From positions 1 to 36,950 of the forward strand of contig CANGYM010000005.1 of assembly GCA_947458145.1 (NCBI GenBank): a stretch of 36,950 nt of DNA. The letters run 5' to 3'. Position 1 is the first letter of the stretch. Every line of letters starts with the position of its first letter. Positions 9,185 through 16,554 of the stretch are shown piece after piece. The position numbers and the translations under genes were made by a program. The stretch is from Alphaproteobacteria bacterium. Lineage in GTDB: Bacteria; Pseudomonadota; Alphaproteobacteria; JAJTHO01; CANGYM01. The notes beneath the pieces were generated by a model that had not been told where the DNA came from, did not search any database, and saw only the letters and a program-made list of their open reading frames with translations.

Positions 9185-9344
9185 AAAAGCCTCAAAATGT
9201 GAAAAGCATGAGGGGTGGTGAGAGGATGGTCAGATGTGACATTGATCACTTTATTTTTAGATGTATTGGATGTATACTGAAAATCATGGGGGCTGTGTTT
9301 GATGATGCCCTTTGTTTATGCATGGGAAAAGTGGCAGGTGGTTT

Positions 9345-9788
9345 ATGAAAATCCTCGCTTTTTTTGTTATATCGTGTTTTTTTTCGTCCTTGGCTTTGGC
9401 GCAGGGGCTGTCCGTTCAATCGTTTGATGGCGCGGCAAAGGGGGCCCGTGGTCCGGCACCGTCTGCCACACTGGGCGGGGATTACCAGAAACAGCGGCAG
9501 GCTGCGGCGGGGGCTGCCTATCAGGACAAACCTTTGGCAACGTCCCAAGAATACCGTGGATACAACGGTCGTAATTTGGAACAATCGTTTTATCGGTGCA
9601 AATTTGAATCGTTTCGAACGGCCCCCCCAGGGGATCAAAATCGGGGTATTTTGGAAAAGATGCGTATCCGGATGTACATTATGGATACCTGCATGAACTC
9701 AGAGGGGTTCTTTCGTCAGAAAAACAGCTTTGGTCTGGACTTTAATTACCTGACGTCGGCGGATTTCATTGTTCCCACGCCCAAATAA
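9345..9788 (+). CDS. Small secreted protein of unknown function, 147 aa
   Basis: The ATG at 9345 follows GGCAGGTGG and gives a clean Sec signal peptide (MKILAFFVISCFFSSLALAQ, cleavage expected after ALA). The mature part is Gly/Ala/Gln-rich for about 60 residues, then has a compact C-terminal region with two cysteines (in FYRCKFES and MDTCMNSEGF) that could form a disulfide in the periplasm. No family is recognised. A longer in-frame start at 9312 would add 11 residues ahead of the signal peptide and is less likely. A strong terminator follows, so this is a single-gene unit or the end of a unit with the AT-rich gene upstream. Confidence 0.72.
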   Translation: MKILAFFVISCFFSSLALAQGLSVQSFDGAAKGARGPAPSATLGGDYQKQRQAAAGAAYQDKPLATSQEYRGYNGRNLEQSFYRCKFESFRTAPPGDQNRGILEKMRIRMYIMDTCMNSEGFFRQKNSFGLDFNYLTSADFIVPTPK

Positions 9789-9803
9789 AGAACAACGCGG
9801 CGG

Positions 9804-9858
9804 GGCGGGACGGTTGTCTTTGGGGCGCAAGTCCTGCTGCCCCAATCCCGCCTTTTCC
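9804..9858 (+). terminator. Rho-independent terminator after the secreted protein gene
   Basis: A two-part stem: outer GGCGGGA (9804-9810) with TCCCGCC (9846-9852), inner TTGGGGC (9820-9826) with GCCCCAA (9839-9845), then TTTTCCTT. It lies 16 bp after the stop codon and separates the unit from leuA. Confidence 0.7.
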
Positions 9859-9938
9859 TTTGCCCTGCCTTGAAACCCCCTTCTCTCTCTTGGCAATTTA
9901 TGAGATACTCAAAACGCATGATTTTTCAAGGATAAGCC

Positions 9939-11474
9939 ATGGCAGACACCATTTTGATTTTTGATACAACCCTCAGGGATGGGGAACAATCCCCTGGGGC
10001 CTCCATGACCTTGGGGGAGAAGGTTCGTATTGCGCTGGCGCTTGAGGCCATGGGGGTGGATGTTATCGAGGCTGGATTTCCCGCCGCCAGTGCGGGGGAT
10101 TTCGAGGCTGTTTCCACCATCGCCCACACCCTGAAAACCAGCCGCGTGGCGGCGCTGGCACGGGCCAAAACGGTGGACATTGAATCGGCAGGGGCAGCCC
10201 TGCGCGGGGCCACGTGTCCCACGCGGATTCATACCTTTTTGGCCACCAGCCCCCTGCATATGAAATACAAATTAAACATGACCCCTGATCAGGTTTTATC
10301 CGCCATCACGGAAAGTGTAACGTTGGCCCGATCCTTGGTGGAGGACGTGGAATGGTCCGCCGAAGATGCCGTGCGCAGCGAGCGTGATTTTTTGTTTCGC
10401 GCTGTGGAAACCGCCATTAAGGCCGGCGCCCGCACCATCAACATCCCCGATACTGTGGGGTATGCCATGCCGCTGGAATATGGGGATCTCATCGCCGCCA
10501 TCAAAAATACCGTGCCCAACATGGATCTGGCGGTGTTATCCACGCATTGTCACAACGATTTGGGGCTGGCGGTGGCCAACACCTTGTCCGGTGTTCAAAA
10601 CGGGGCGCGGCAGGTGGAATGCACCATCAACGGTCTGGGCGAGCGTGCGGGGAATGCCGCGATGGAGGAAATTATCATGGCCATCAAAACCCGTCCGGAT
10701 TTGCTGCCCTATCGCACCAACGTTGATACCACGCATATTATGGGGGCGTCCCGCTTGGTGTCCGGCGTCACCGGATTTGTGGTGCAACCCAATAAGGCCA
10801 TTGTGGGCGCAAACGCCTTTGCCCATGAATCGGGCATCCATCAGGATGGGATGCTGAAACATGCCCAAACCTACGAAATTATGACGCCGGAATCCGTGGG
10901 GCTGTCGCGGTCATCTCTGGTGATGGGGAAACATTCGGGACGGGCGGCTTTGCGGGATAAGCTCACCGCGCTGGGCTATCGTTTGTCGGATGAGGAATTG
11001 ACGGAGGCCTTCGCCCGTTTTAAAGCCATCGCCGATAAGAAAAAACAGATTTTTGATGAAGACCTGATTGCTTTGGTGGATGCGCAGAGGGGTCAAGCGG
11101 ATGAGGCCATCCGCCTGCACAGTTTGCACGTCACCTGCGGCACCACGGATCGGCCAGAGGTTCGTCTGGCCCTGTCCATCAACGGCCAGATCAAGGAAAC
11201 CCAAAGCACAGGCACGGGCCCCGTGGATGCCACCTTTCGGGCCATTGGGCAACTGGTGCCCCATCAGGCAACTCTGCAACTGTATCAGGTGCACGCCGTC
11301 ACCCAAGGCACCGATGCGCAGGCTGAGGTCACCGTGCGCTTGGAACACAACGGCACCACCGCCCATGGATCGGGGGCCAACATCGATACCTTGGCGGCCA
11401 GTGCCGAGGCCTATTTGCAGGCCCTGAACAAACTGCAGGCCAAGGTCCAGCGCATTGGATGTCTGGCGGGATAG
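9939..11474 (+). CDS. leuA: 2-isopropylmalate synthase
   Basis: A 511-aa protein that condenses acetyl-CoA with 2-oxoisovalerate, the first committed step of leucine synthesis. The TIM-barrel catalytic domain opens with FDTTLRDGEQSPGASM, carries the divalent metal motif STHCHNDLGLAVAN near residue 200, then VECTINGLGERAGN and HESGIHQDG. The C-terminal LeuA regulatory domain (from about residue 390) is present and ends normally, so leucine feedback inhibition is expected. The length matches the type I (about 510-520 aa) bacterial enzyme, not the longer type II form. AAGGA lies 7 bp before the ATG. No other leu gene is adjacent. Confidence 0.95.
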   Translation: MADTILIFDTTLRDGEQSPGASMTLGEKVRIALALEAMGVDVIEAGFPAASAGDFEAVSTIAHTLKTSRVAALARAKTVDIESAGAALRGATCPTRIHTFLATSPLHMKYKLNMTPDQVLSAITESVTLARSLVEDVEWSAEDAVRSERDFLFRAVETAIKAGARTINIPDTVGYAMPLEYGDLIAAIKNTVPNMDLAVLSTHCHNDLGLAVANTLSGVQNGARQVECTINGLGERAGNAAMEEIIMAIKTRPDLLPYRTNVDTTHIMGASRLVSGVTGFVVQPNKAIVGANAFAHESGIHQDGMLKHAQTYEIMTPESVGLSRSSLVMGKHSGRAALRDKLTALGYRLSDEELTEAFARFKAIADKKKQIFDEDLIALVDAQRGQADEAIRLHSLHVTCGTTDRPEVRLALSINGQIKETQSTGTGPVDATFRAIGQLVPHQATLQLYQVHAVTQGTDAQAEVTVRLEHNGTTAHGSGANIDTLAASAEAYLQALNKLQAKVQRIGCLAG

Positions 11475-11483
11475 GTGGGTGAG

Positions 11484-11537
11484 ATGATGGATCTTGATTT
11501 TCTTCTGGCTGCTCTGACACAGAGGCTCCAAAAATGA
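11484..11537 (+). CDS. Possible 17-codon leader ORF overlapping the nucleotidyltransferase gene
   Basis: After AGGTGGGTGAG there are two ATGs (11484, 11487) opening a 17-residue frame (MMDLDFLLAALTQRLQK) that stops at TGA 11535-11537, overlapping the next gene's ATG as ATGA. The good ribosome site and overlap suggest translational coupling. The residues resemble the first helix of small HEPN/substrate-binding partners of MNT nucleotidyltransferases, so it may be a stub of a lost partner. This is speculative. Confidence 0.3.
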   Translation: MMDLDFLLAALTQRLQK

Positions 11538-11866
11538 CCCCTCCCGCCGTGGCCTTATCCCCCGATCAAAAAGCCATTGTGCAGGCCATTTTAACCGAAC
11601 ACTTGCCCCCCACCAGTCAGGTATGGGTGTTTGGCAGTCGCGCTACTGGCAAGAATCGTCCCTATTCCGATTTGGATTTGGCGGTGAAGGCCCCGCAGCG
11701 GTTGCCTTTGCCCCTGTGCGCCACGCTGGCCAGCGCGTTTGAAGAAAGCCTGCTGCCCTTTACCGTTGATGTTGTGGATATGAACACCGTCAAAGACCCC
11801 TTAAAAACCCATATTTATGATTATGGGATTCCTTGGGTGGGTCTTTGGGGGATGGATGATGCATGA
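11534..11866 (+). CDS. MNT-type nucleotidyltransferase domain protein (MntA-like)
   Basis: A 110-aa protein with the minimal nucleotidyltransferase signature: VWVFGSRATGKNRPYSDLDLAV (GSRATG, then Ser-Asp-Leu-Asp, the two metal-binding Asp), with a third acidic residue in VDVVDM. Such minimal enzymes are usually the MntA half of HEPN/MNT toxin-antitoxin pairs, where they adenylylate the HepT toxin. No full-length HEPN gene lies on either side. The stop overlaps the addB start (ATGA), so it is translationally coupled to addB. Alphaproteobacterial addB genes often follow a sugar-phosphate nucleotidyltransferase, but this small MNT protein is a different family. The function of an orphan copy is unknown. 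Confidence 0.8.
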   Translation: MTPPAVALSPDQKAIVQAILTEHLPPTSQVWVFGSRATGKNRPYSDLDLAVKAPQRLPLPLCATLASAFEESLLPFTVDVVDMNTVKDPLKTHIYDYGIPWVGLWGMDDA

Positions 11867-14529
11867 CACAGCCCCGCGTGACCCTGATGCCCTTTACGGA
11901 CAATCCCCTGATGCGGTGTATGGGGGCGTTGCAGGGATTGGCGGGGGGGGATCCCCTGATGTTGCGGCGGCATGTGGTGCTGTTGCCCACCCATCGGGCG
12001 GCGCGTTTTTTTCAGGATCAGGCGCCGGAAACGTGCTTTTTGCCCCATATCCTCGCCTTTGGGGATCGGGAGTCTCCCCTGCCCTGCCTGTGGCGCCTGC
12101 ATCAACCGGATGCCCCGCGGGTTTTGGGGGAGGCCGAAATCCTGCTGCGCCTGAGCCACCTGATTCACCAACACCGCGCCCACGATGACCCCGCCCGCAT
12201 CGCCCCCATGGCGCGGGATTTCCTGCGGGATGCGGAAACGTATGGGGTTTGCGAGGGGGCCCTTGAGGTTCTGGCCCAATACCCGCTGGCCAAACATTGG
12301 CACCAGAATCGGGCCCTGATGGAGGTGGTTTTGCGCCACTGGCCCCAGCATACTCGGGACAACACCATCATCACCCCCACACTGGCCCAGCGGTTTTGGC
12401 TGCAGGATGTGGCGGCGTTTGTGATGGCGGGCGGCTATACGCTGCACGTGGTGGGCTTTTTAAACGACAGCCCACCATTTTTGGAAACCCTGAAGGGTTT
12501 GGGGCCCCATCTGCATCTGATCGTGCCTTGGTCCGGCGGGGACGACAAACGCTGTGATGCCACAGTCCGCCGGATGCTGAGTGCGCTGGCGCCGGATGTG
12601 TTGGCGGAGGCACCGGCCTTTCCAACGCCGCAGGCCGACGTGTTTGGGTTTTCCCTGTGCCCGCAGCCGGAGGCCACCAAAACCCTGAAGGTTCACCGTT
12701 ATGATCACGCCCTGCAGGAAATCCGCACCACCGCCCTGAGCATCAAAAAAATCCGCACGCAGCAGCCGGATCGCGCGGTGAGTGTGGTGTGCACCGATGC
12801 GGTTTTTTTGCAGCATTTGAAATCGGAATTGCAGCGGTATGGCCTGATTCCCGATGATCCCGTGGGGACATTCTGGCGCACCAGCCCCGAGGGGCGCTTT
12901 GTGCTGCTGTGGCTGGATGTGCTGTCCCAGCCGTTGTCGTTGCTGAGCACGGCGGATCTGTTGCTGCATCCCCTGATGGTGTGGCAGGATGAGAAAGGAT
13001 CCCTGCGCCGGTTGGGGCGTGCCCTGTTGGCCCATCACCGCAATCCCCTGACCCTGCCGCCCCAAACCTTTGACGATCTGCCCTTTTATCGGGATACCCC
13101 CGTTTTGCAGGCCATGGCGCAGGCCCATGCCGCCTATCGCAAGGCCCCCCACAGTCTGGCGGCATGGGATTGTTTCCAAAGCACACTGGCGCTTTTTTCC
13201 GCAGATGTTCTGGCCCATGATGGACCCTGGCACGAGATTGTTATGGATGTGACGCGGGGGCTTTCCTCTGTTGCGGCCCCGTTATCCCCGTCTTTTCTGG
13301 CGTCGGTTTTGCGCAGCCGCATTGCCGAGACCATCTTGCCCACGGCCCAAGATCAGGACACGCACATTCGCCTGATGGGGGTGTATGACGCCTATGGTTT
13401 GACACACGATGTCCTGATGATGCCGGTGTGTGTGGAAACGCCATCTCAGCCAACGGGGGAGCGTCTGGCCCCCGTCCATGTTTTGCGGGCCATGGGCTTT
13501 CCCGTGGACGAAGACGATCCCCGCGATGCCATTATGGCGTTTTTGATGCATCAGCCGGATGTCACCCTGAGTTACACAGGCGCCCCAGGCCGTCTGATGC
13601 AACGGGTGTTATGGTTTTATCCCGATTGTTTACGCCTCAGCCCCGAGGCCGGACTGGATCCCGAAGGGGATCACCCTTTTTCTGCGGCCCCCTTACCGGC
13701 CCCCTGCCCCCCGCTGTCCGCGCGGCCCACCCGATTTTCGGTTTCGGATATGGAGCTCTGGCAGCGTAACCCCTATGCCTTTTATGCCGCAAAAATTTTA
13801 AATCTGCGGCCCCTGAGGCCTTTGCACGGCACCAGCACGCCCGCCCTGTATGGGACATTGATGCATCAACTGCTGCATGCGTATGTCATTCAGGGGCACC
13901 TAAGCCTGCCCTATGATGACACCAAGGCCCTTGCGCTGTGCAGCCGGATTTTTTCGGACATTCGGCATCATCCTTTTTTGGTGTTGTTTTGGACCACCAA
14001 GGCCATGACGCTGCTGAGGGCCTTTCACCAGCAGGAAAAAACAAGCCCTTGGCAGCCGGTGGCGCTGGAGCATAAGGGGCAGTGCCACTGGACCCTGAAC
14101 GGGCAAACCTATACCCTGACCGCACGGGCAGATCGTCTGGATGAGGACGCGGGGGGGGATGTGCGTATCGTGGATTACAAAACGGGCACCCCGCCCCCCA
14201 CGGGGGAGATCCTGCGCGGGCTGGTGCCGGCCCTGCCGCTGGAGGGGGTGATTCTGAAAAACGGGGGGTTTGATGGGTTTTCCAACGACAAAACCATCCG
14301 CGCCCTAACCTATACCCACCTGCGCGGGATCGAGGACGGCAGCCCCCTGATCAGCAAAACCCTATCCGGTGATCTGGCATCCCTGATGGAAAACACGGAA
14401 ACTTGGATGGTGGCCATGATCACGGCCTTTGCCCATCCCCAGCAACCCTATCTGTCCATCCCCCACCCCGATTTCCCCCCAGCCTATGATGATTATGGGC
14501 ATTTGGGGCGGGGGGGTGGGGGGGGTTAG
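11863..14529 (+). CDS. addB: Double-strand break repair protein AddB
   Basis: An 888-aa protein of the alphaproteobacterial AddB type (usual about 950-1050 aa, so slightly short). The N-terminal two-thirds is the inactivated helicase-like part, with VVLLPTHRAARFFQD near the start where a Walker A would be. The C-terminal PD-(D/E)XK nuclease domain shows YGTLMHQLLHAY (His near residue 670), DRLDEDAGG (Asp near 757) and VDYKTG (Lys near 773). With AddA it forms the helicase-nuclease that resects double-strand ends and loads RecA. The family C-terminus DDYGHLxR is present but runs into a glycine tail coded by a G-rich tract (14508-14526), so the last residues may be altered by a base-count error. 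addA is not downstream. Confidence 0.88.
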   Translation: MTQPRVTLMPFTDNPLMRCMGALQGLAGGDPLMLRRHVVLLPTHRAARFFQDQAPETCFLPHILAFGDRESPLPCLWRLHQPDAPRVLGEAEILLRLSHLIHQHRAHDDPARIAPMARDFLRDAETYGVCEGALEVLAQYPLAKHWHQNRALMEVVLRHWPQHTRDNTIITPTLAQRFWLQDVAAFVMAGGYTLHVVGFLNDSPPFLETLKGLGPHLHLIVPWSGGDDKRCDATVRRMLSALAPDVLAEAPAFPTPQADVFGFSLCPQPEATKTLKVHRYDHALQEIRTTALSIKKIRTQQPDRAVSVVCTDAVFLQHLKSELQRYGLIPDDPVGTFWRTSPEGRFVLLWLDVLSQPLSLLSTADLLLHPLMVWQDEKGSLRRLGRALLAHHRNPLTLPPQTFDDLPFYRDTPVLQAMAQAHAAYRKAPHSLAAWDCFQSTLALFSADVLAHDGPWHEIVMDVTRGLSSVAAPLSPSFLASVLRSRIAETILPTAQDQDTHIRLMGVYDAYGLTHDVLMMPVCVETPSQPTGERLAPVHVLRAMGFPVDEDDPRDAIMAFLMHQPDVTLSYTGAPGRLMQRVLWFYPDCLRLSPEAGLDPEGDHPFSAAPLPAPCPPLSARPTRFSVSDMELWQRNPYAFYAAKILNLRPLRPLHGTSTPALYGTLMHQLLHAYVIQGHLSLPYDDTKALALCSRIFSDIRHHPFLVLFWTTKAMTLLRAFHQQEKTSPWQPVALEHKGQCHWTLNGQTYTLTARADRLDEDAGGDVRIVDYKTGTPPPTGEILRGLVPALPLEGVILKNGGFDGFSNDKTIRALTYTHLRGIEDGSPLISKTLSGDLASLMENTETWMVAMITAFAHPQQPYLSIPHPDFPPAYDDYGHLGRGGGGG

Positions 14530-14609
14530 GCCGGCAAGAGAGCCCTTCTGGGTCATAAAAACTTGAAAATGTTGGTATTTTATTTTTTTCTGCCCTTTAA
14601 ATAAAATTC

Positions 14610-14637
14610 TTGACATATATATATATATATATATATT
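14610..14637 (+). promoter_or_regulatory. Sigma-70-type promoter with (TA)n spacer
   Basis: Perfect -35 TTGACA (14610-14615), 16-bp spacer and near-perfect -10 TATATT (14632-14637). The spacer and -10 consist of an uninterrupted TA dinucleotide run (14616-14636). Gain or loss of one TA unit would change spacing by 2 bp and so promoter strength. A TA run between -35 and -10 is the known phase-variation device of the Haemophilus influenzae hif fimbrial genes. Confidence 0.65.
14616..14636. repeat. (TA)10.5 dinucleotide microsatellite
   Basis: 21 bases of strict TA alternation directly downstream of a TTGACA box. It is the only long dinucleotide run I noticed in the window. Confidence 0.95.
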
Positions 14638-14807
14638 AGGCTAAAATTTCATGATGTAATTTTGTCCCCTCCTCGGAACAAAATTTGGGGGCTTGCGCTG
14701 ATTTGCGTTTAAGCCGTGGATTTTTGCCACACCTTCGAATCAAAATCGAGGGGGGTGCAGAATTATGTCGTGATCCAAATTATGCCCAAAAGGCAGGATG
14801 TTTTTTC

Positions 14808-15347
14808 ATGGCTGACGTTGTTAACGCTGGGGATTTCTTTGAGTCTGCTAACCAGCAGACTGCGGTCCTTTACCTAGTTGCAGCTAACTTTGATGATAGC
14901 CAAACAAACTATCTGAATTCTCTGAATTCTCTGAATCCTCAGCGGGTGGAACACTTTCGCCACCCTGAGGACGTCAAAGTCCAAAGGGTGGCGAAAGGTG
15001 CCCCTTATCCGATTGACATCGGTTTTGGGCTTACGATTGTGGGACAAGGAACCGCAAAGTGTGATGGCTACTTACTAAAACCTGAGGACAACAGGTTTAA
15101 GTTTTTAGCCGCGGCGGCTTATGCCGCCATTTTCGGGGACCAAAACCCCGTCGAAGGCCAGATGCTTTTTGTCGTCGAAGAGCCGAACAGATGCGTTCTT
15201 CTTGAAAAAGATACCACTTTTGGGTTTCTTTCCGGTAACTGTTCAGCAAAAGCTGGGTCGGTTCTCTATGAGGATCCTGAGGATGAGGACGGTTATGTGG
15301 TAGTTCCACAAATCGATTTTTTCCAAAGATTTCTCATCCTACGGTGA
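14808..15347 (+). CDS. Unknown protein, 179 aa, with strong promoter and terminator
   Basis: Not recognised. The ATG at 14808 follows AAAGGCAGGATG and opens a soluble acidic protein with no signal peptide or membrane segment. It has a 9-bp tandem repeat coding NSLNSLN near residue 40, an alanine-rich helix (FKFLAAAAYAAIF) in the middle, and a C-terminal beta-rich part with an Asp/Glu cluster (EDPEDEDG). It stands alone between a near-consensus promoter with a TA-repeat spacer and a near-ideal terminator, an arrangement suited to a highly or switchably expressed monocistronic gene. A longer frame from 14685 is open, but its residues look like leader sequence. Real gene likely; function unknown. 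Confidence 0.65.
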   Translation: MADVVNAGDFFESANQQTAVLYLVAANFDDSQTNYLNSLNSLNPQRVEHFRHPEDVKVQRVAKGAPYPIDIGFGLTIVGQGTAKCDGYLLKPEDNRFKFLAAAAYAAIFGDQNPVEGQMLFVVEEPNRCVLLEKDTTFGFLSGNCSAKAGSVLYEDPEDEDGYVVVPQIDFFQRFLILR

Positions 15348-15378
15348 TCTTCTGATCATCCGTTGATCCTCCGTAAAG

Positions 15379-15422
15379 CACCCCAACCCGCTCTTCACGA
15401 GCGGCGCGGGGTGTTTTCTTTT
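15379..15422 (+). terminator. Strong Rho-independent terminator
   Basis: CACCCC (15379-15384) pairs with GGGGTG and CCGCTC with GAGCGG around the loop TTCAC, followed by TTTTCTTTT (15414-15422). It lies 31 bp after the stop of the unknown gene and insulates it from the convergent holA. Confidence 0.88.
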
Positions 15423-15441
15423 ATGCCCTCATGATCCCCCC

Positions 15442-16431
15442 CTACCCATGCTCAAACATCAAGCACGCCACATGGACAGGTTTGGATTTCAGGGCTTTTT
15501 CTAAACTGAGGCTGTGTTCGAGGCCGCGCAGGACGGCGGCGTGGTTGTATTTTTTCATCAGGGCGATGATGTTGGGTTTGTCTTTGAAAAACAACGGGGG
15601 ACGCAGGGCGGTGATGGCGGCATCCAGCGATGTGGATGACCCTTTCATATGCATATGCAGGGTGTTGAGGGTTTTGAGAATGTCCATCACGGCCCGAATG
15701 ACTATAATATAGGGGGTGGGCTGGGCCGTTGGGTGGCCTTTGACAAAATTGGCCAGATCTTGGGCATAGGTTTTAGGGCGCAGCAAATACGCAAAGGCCA
15801 AATCCCGCGCATAATCATCATGATCCAAAGCCAGCGCCCGCATATCCGCCAGCGTGATGGTGGTGCGGGGATACACCAACAGGGGCAGGGTCTGCAGCGC
15901 CGATGTTACTGAACCCATGCTCAGGGCGACCTTAGTTTCCGCAAACAGCCACGCATCGGGATCAATGGTATAGGCCGACAACCCCTGACGCAGGGCGGCG
16001 GCGCAGGCGGCAGGGGTGTCGTCGTAACATGCGATGATGGCGGCGCGATCATCGGCCTCGGCCCATTTTCTTAAGGCGTGGGTGGCCTTTAACGTGCCCG
16101 AAGTCACAACAATCATCACGCCATAACGGATTTGCTTTCCCAGATCCAGCAGGGTGTCACTGATATCCGAAAACCCCGATTCCGCCCGAATCACCACACA
16201 GGGATCCCCCCCCATCAACGACGGGGTCAACATCAGATCATACAGCGTGCCGGTGGCATCCCTGATATCATCGGCATACAGGGTGGTGTGGGTGTGGGTG
16301 GGCAGGGCCGCTTTGATCTGATCCACCCCTTTGCGGATGCTGCCTTCGTTATCGCCGTGAAACACGAGGGTCAGCAGATCCTTACCCAGACGGGGGGTGA
16401 TTTTGGGCAAAGCAATGGGCGTTAATTTCAT
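15442..16431 (-). CDS. holA: DNA polymerase III subunit delta
   Basis: A 329-aa protein (from the ATG at 16429-16431) matching the delta subunit, which opens the beta clamp within the DnaX clamp-loader complex. Evidence is the N-terminal pattern MKLTP... LLTLVFHGDNEGSIRKGVDQI (the degenerate P-loop region of alphaproteobacterial HolA), GDPCVVIRAESG, and the C-terminal helical collar with YPRTTITLADMRALALDH and a late LRGLEHSLSLEKALKS segment. The family diverges strongly, so the call rests on overall pattern and length. The frame is open 34 codons further upstream, but that part overlaps the argC promoter side and lacks the family start. lptE, usually adjacent, is not seen. It diverges from argC. 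Confidence 0.75.
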   Translation of the reverse strand: MKLTPIALPKITPRLGKDLLTLVFHGDNEGSIRKGVDQIKAALPTHTHTTLYADDIRDATGTLYDLMLTPSLMGGDPCVVIRAESGFSDISDTLLDLGKQIRYGVMIVVTSGTLKATHALRKWAEADDRAAIIACYDDTPAACAAALRQGLSAYTIDPDAWLFAETKVALSMGSVTSALQTLPLLVYPRTTITLADMRALALDHDDYARDLAFAYLLRPKTYAQDLANFVKGHPTAQPTPYIIVIRAVMDILKTLNTLHMHMKGSSTSLDAAITALRPPLFFKDKPNIIALMKKYNHAAVLRGLEHSLSLEKALKSKPVHVACLMFEHG

Positions 16432-16554
16432 ACTGGGGATATTTGAGGCTACGGGACGCTCTGTCAAGAGGGCGCGGACGATTTCCTGTTGCCTGTTGTG
16501 CGATGCCTGATATTTTGGGTTTTGTTTTGCCACCGTGCCTCAGGAGCCCCCCCC

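Larger units (their letters stand above)
14530..14807. other. AT-rich promoter and leader region
   Basis: This stretch changes sharply in composition after addB. It holds a TTGACA promoter with a (TA)n spacer and then a leader of about 160 nt before the ATG at 14808. The leader has a hairpin with arms AATTTTGT and ACAAAATT (about 14657-14683). An in-frame extension of the next gene back to 14685 exists but looks non-coding. Confidence 0.55.

Noticed and set aside
14685-14807. N-terminal extension of the 179-aa unknown protein
   Set aside because: No ribosome site, atypical residues, and it overlaps the leader hairpin. The ATG at 14808 is better placed.
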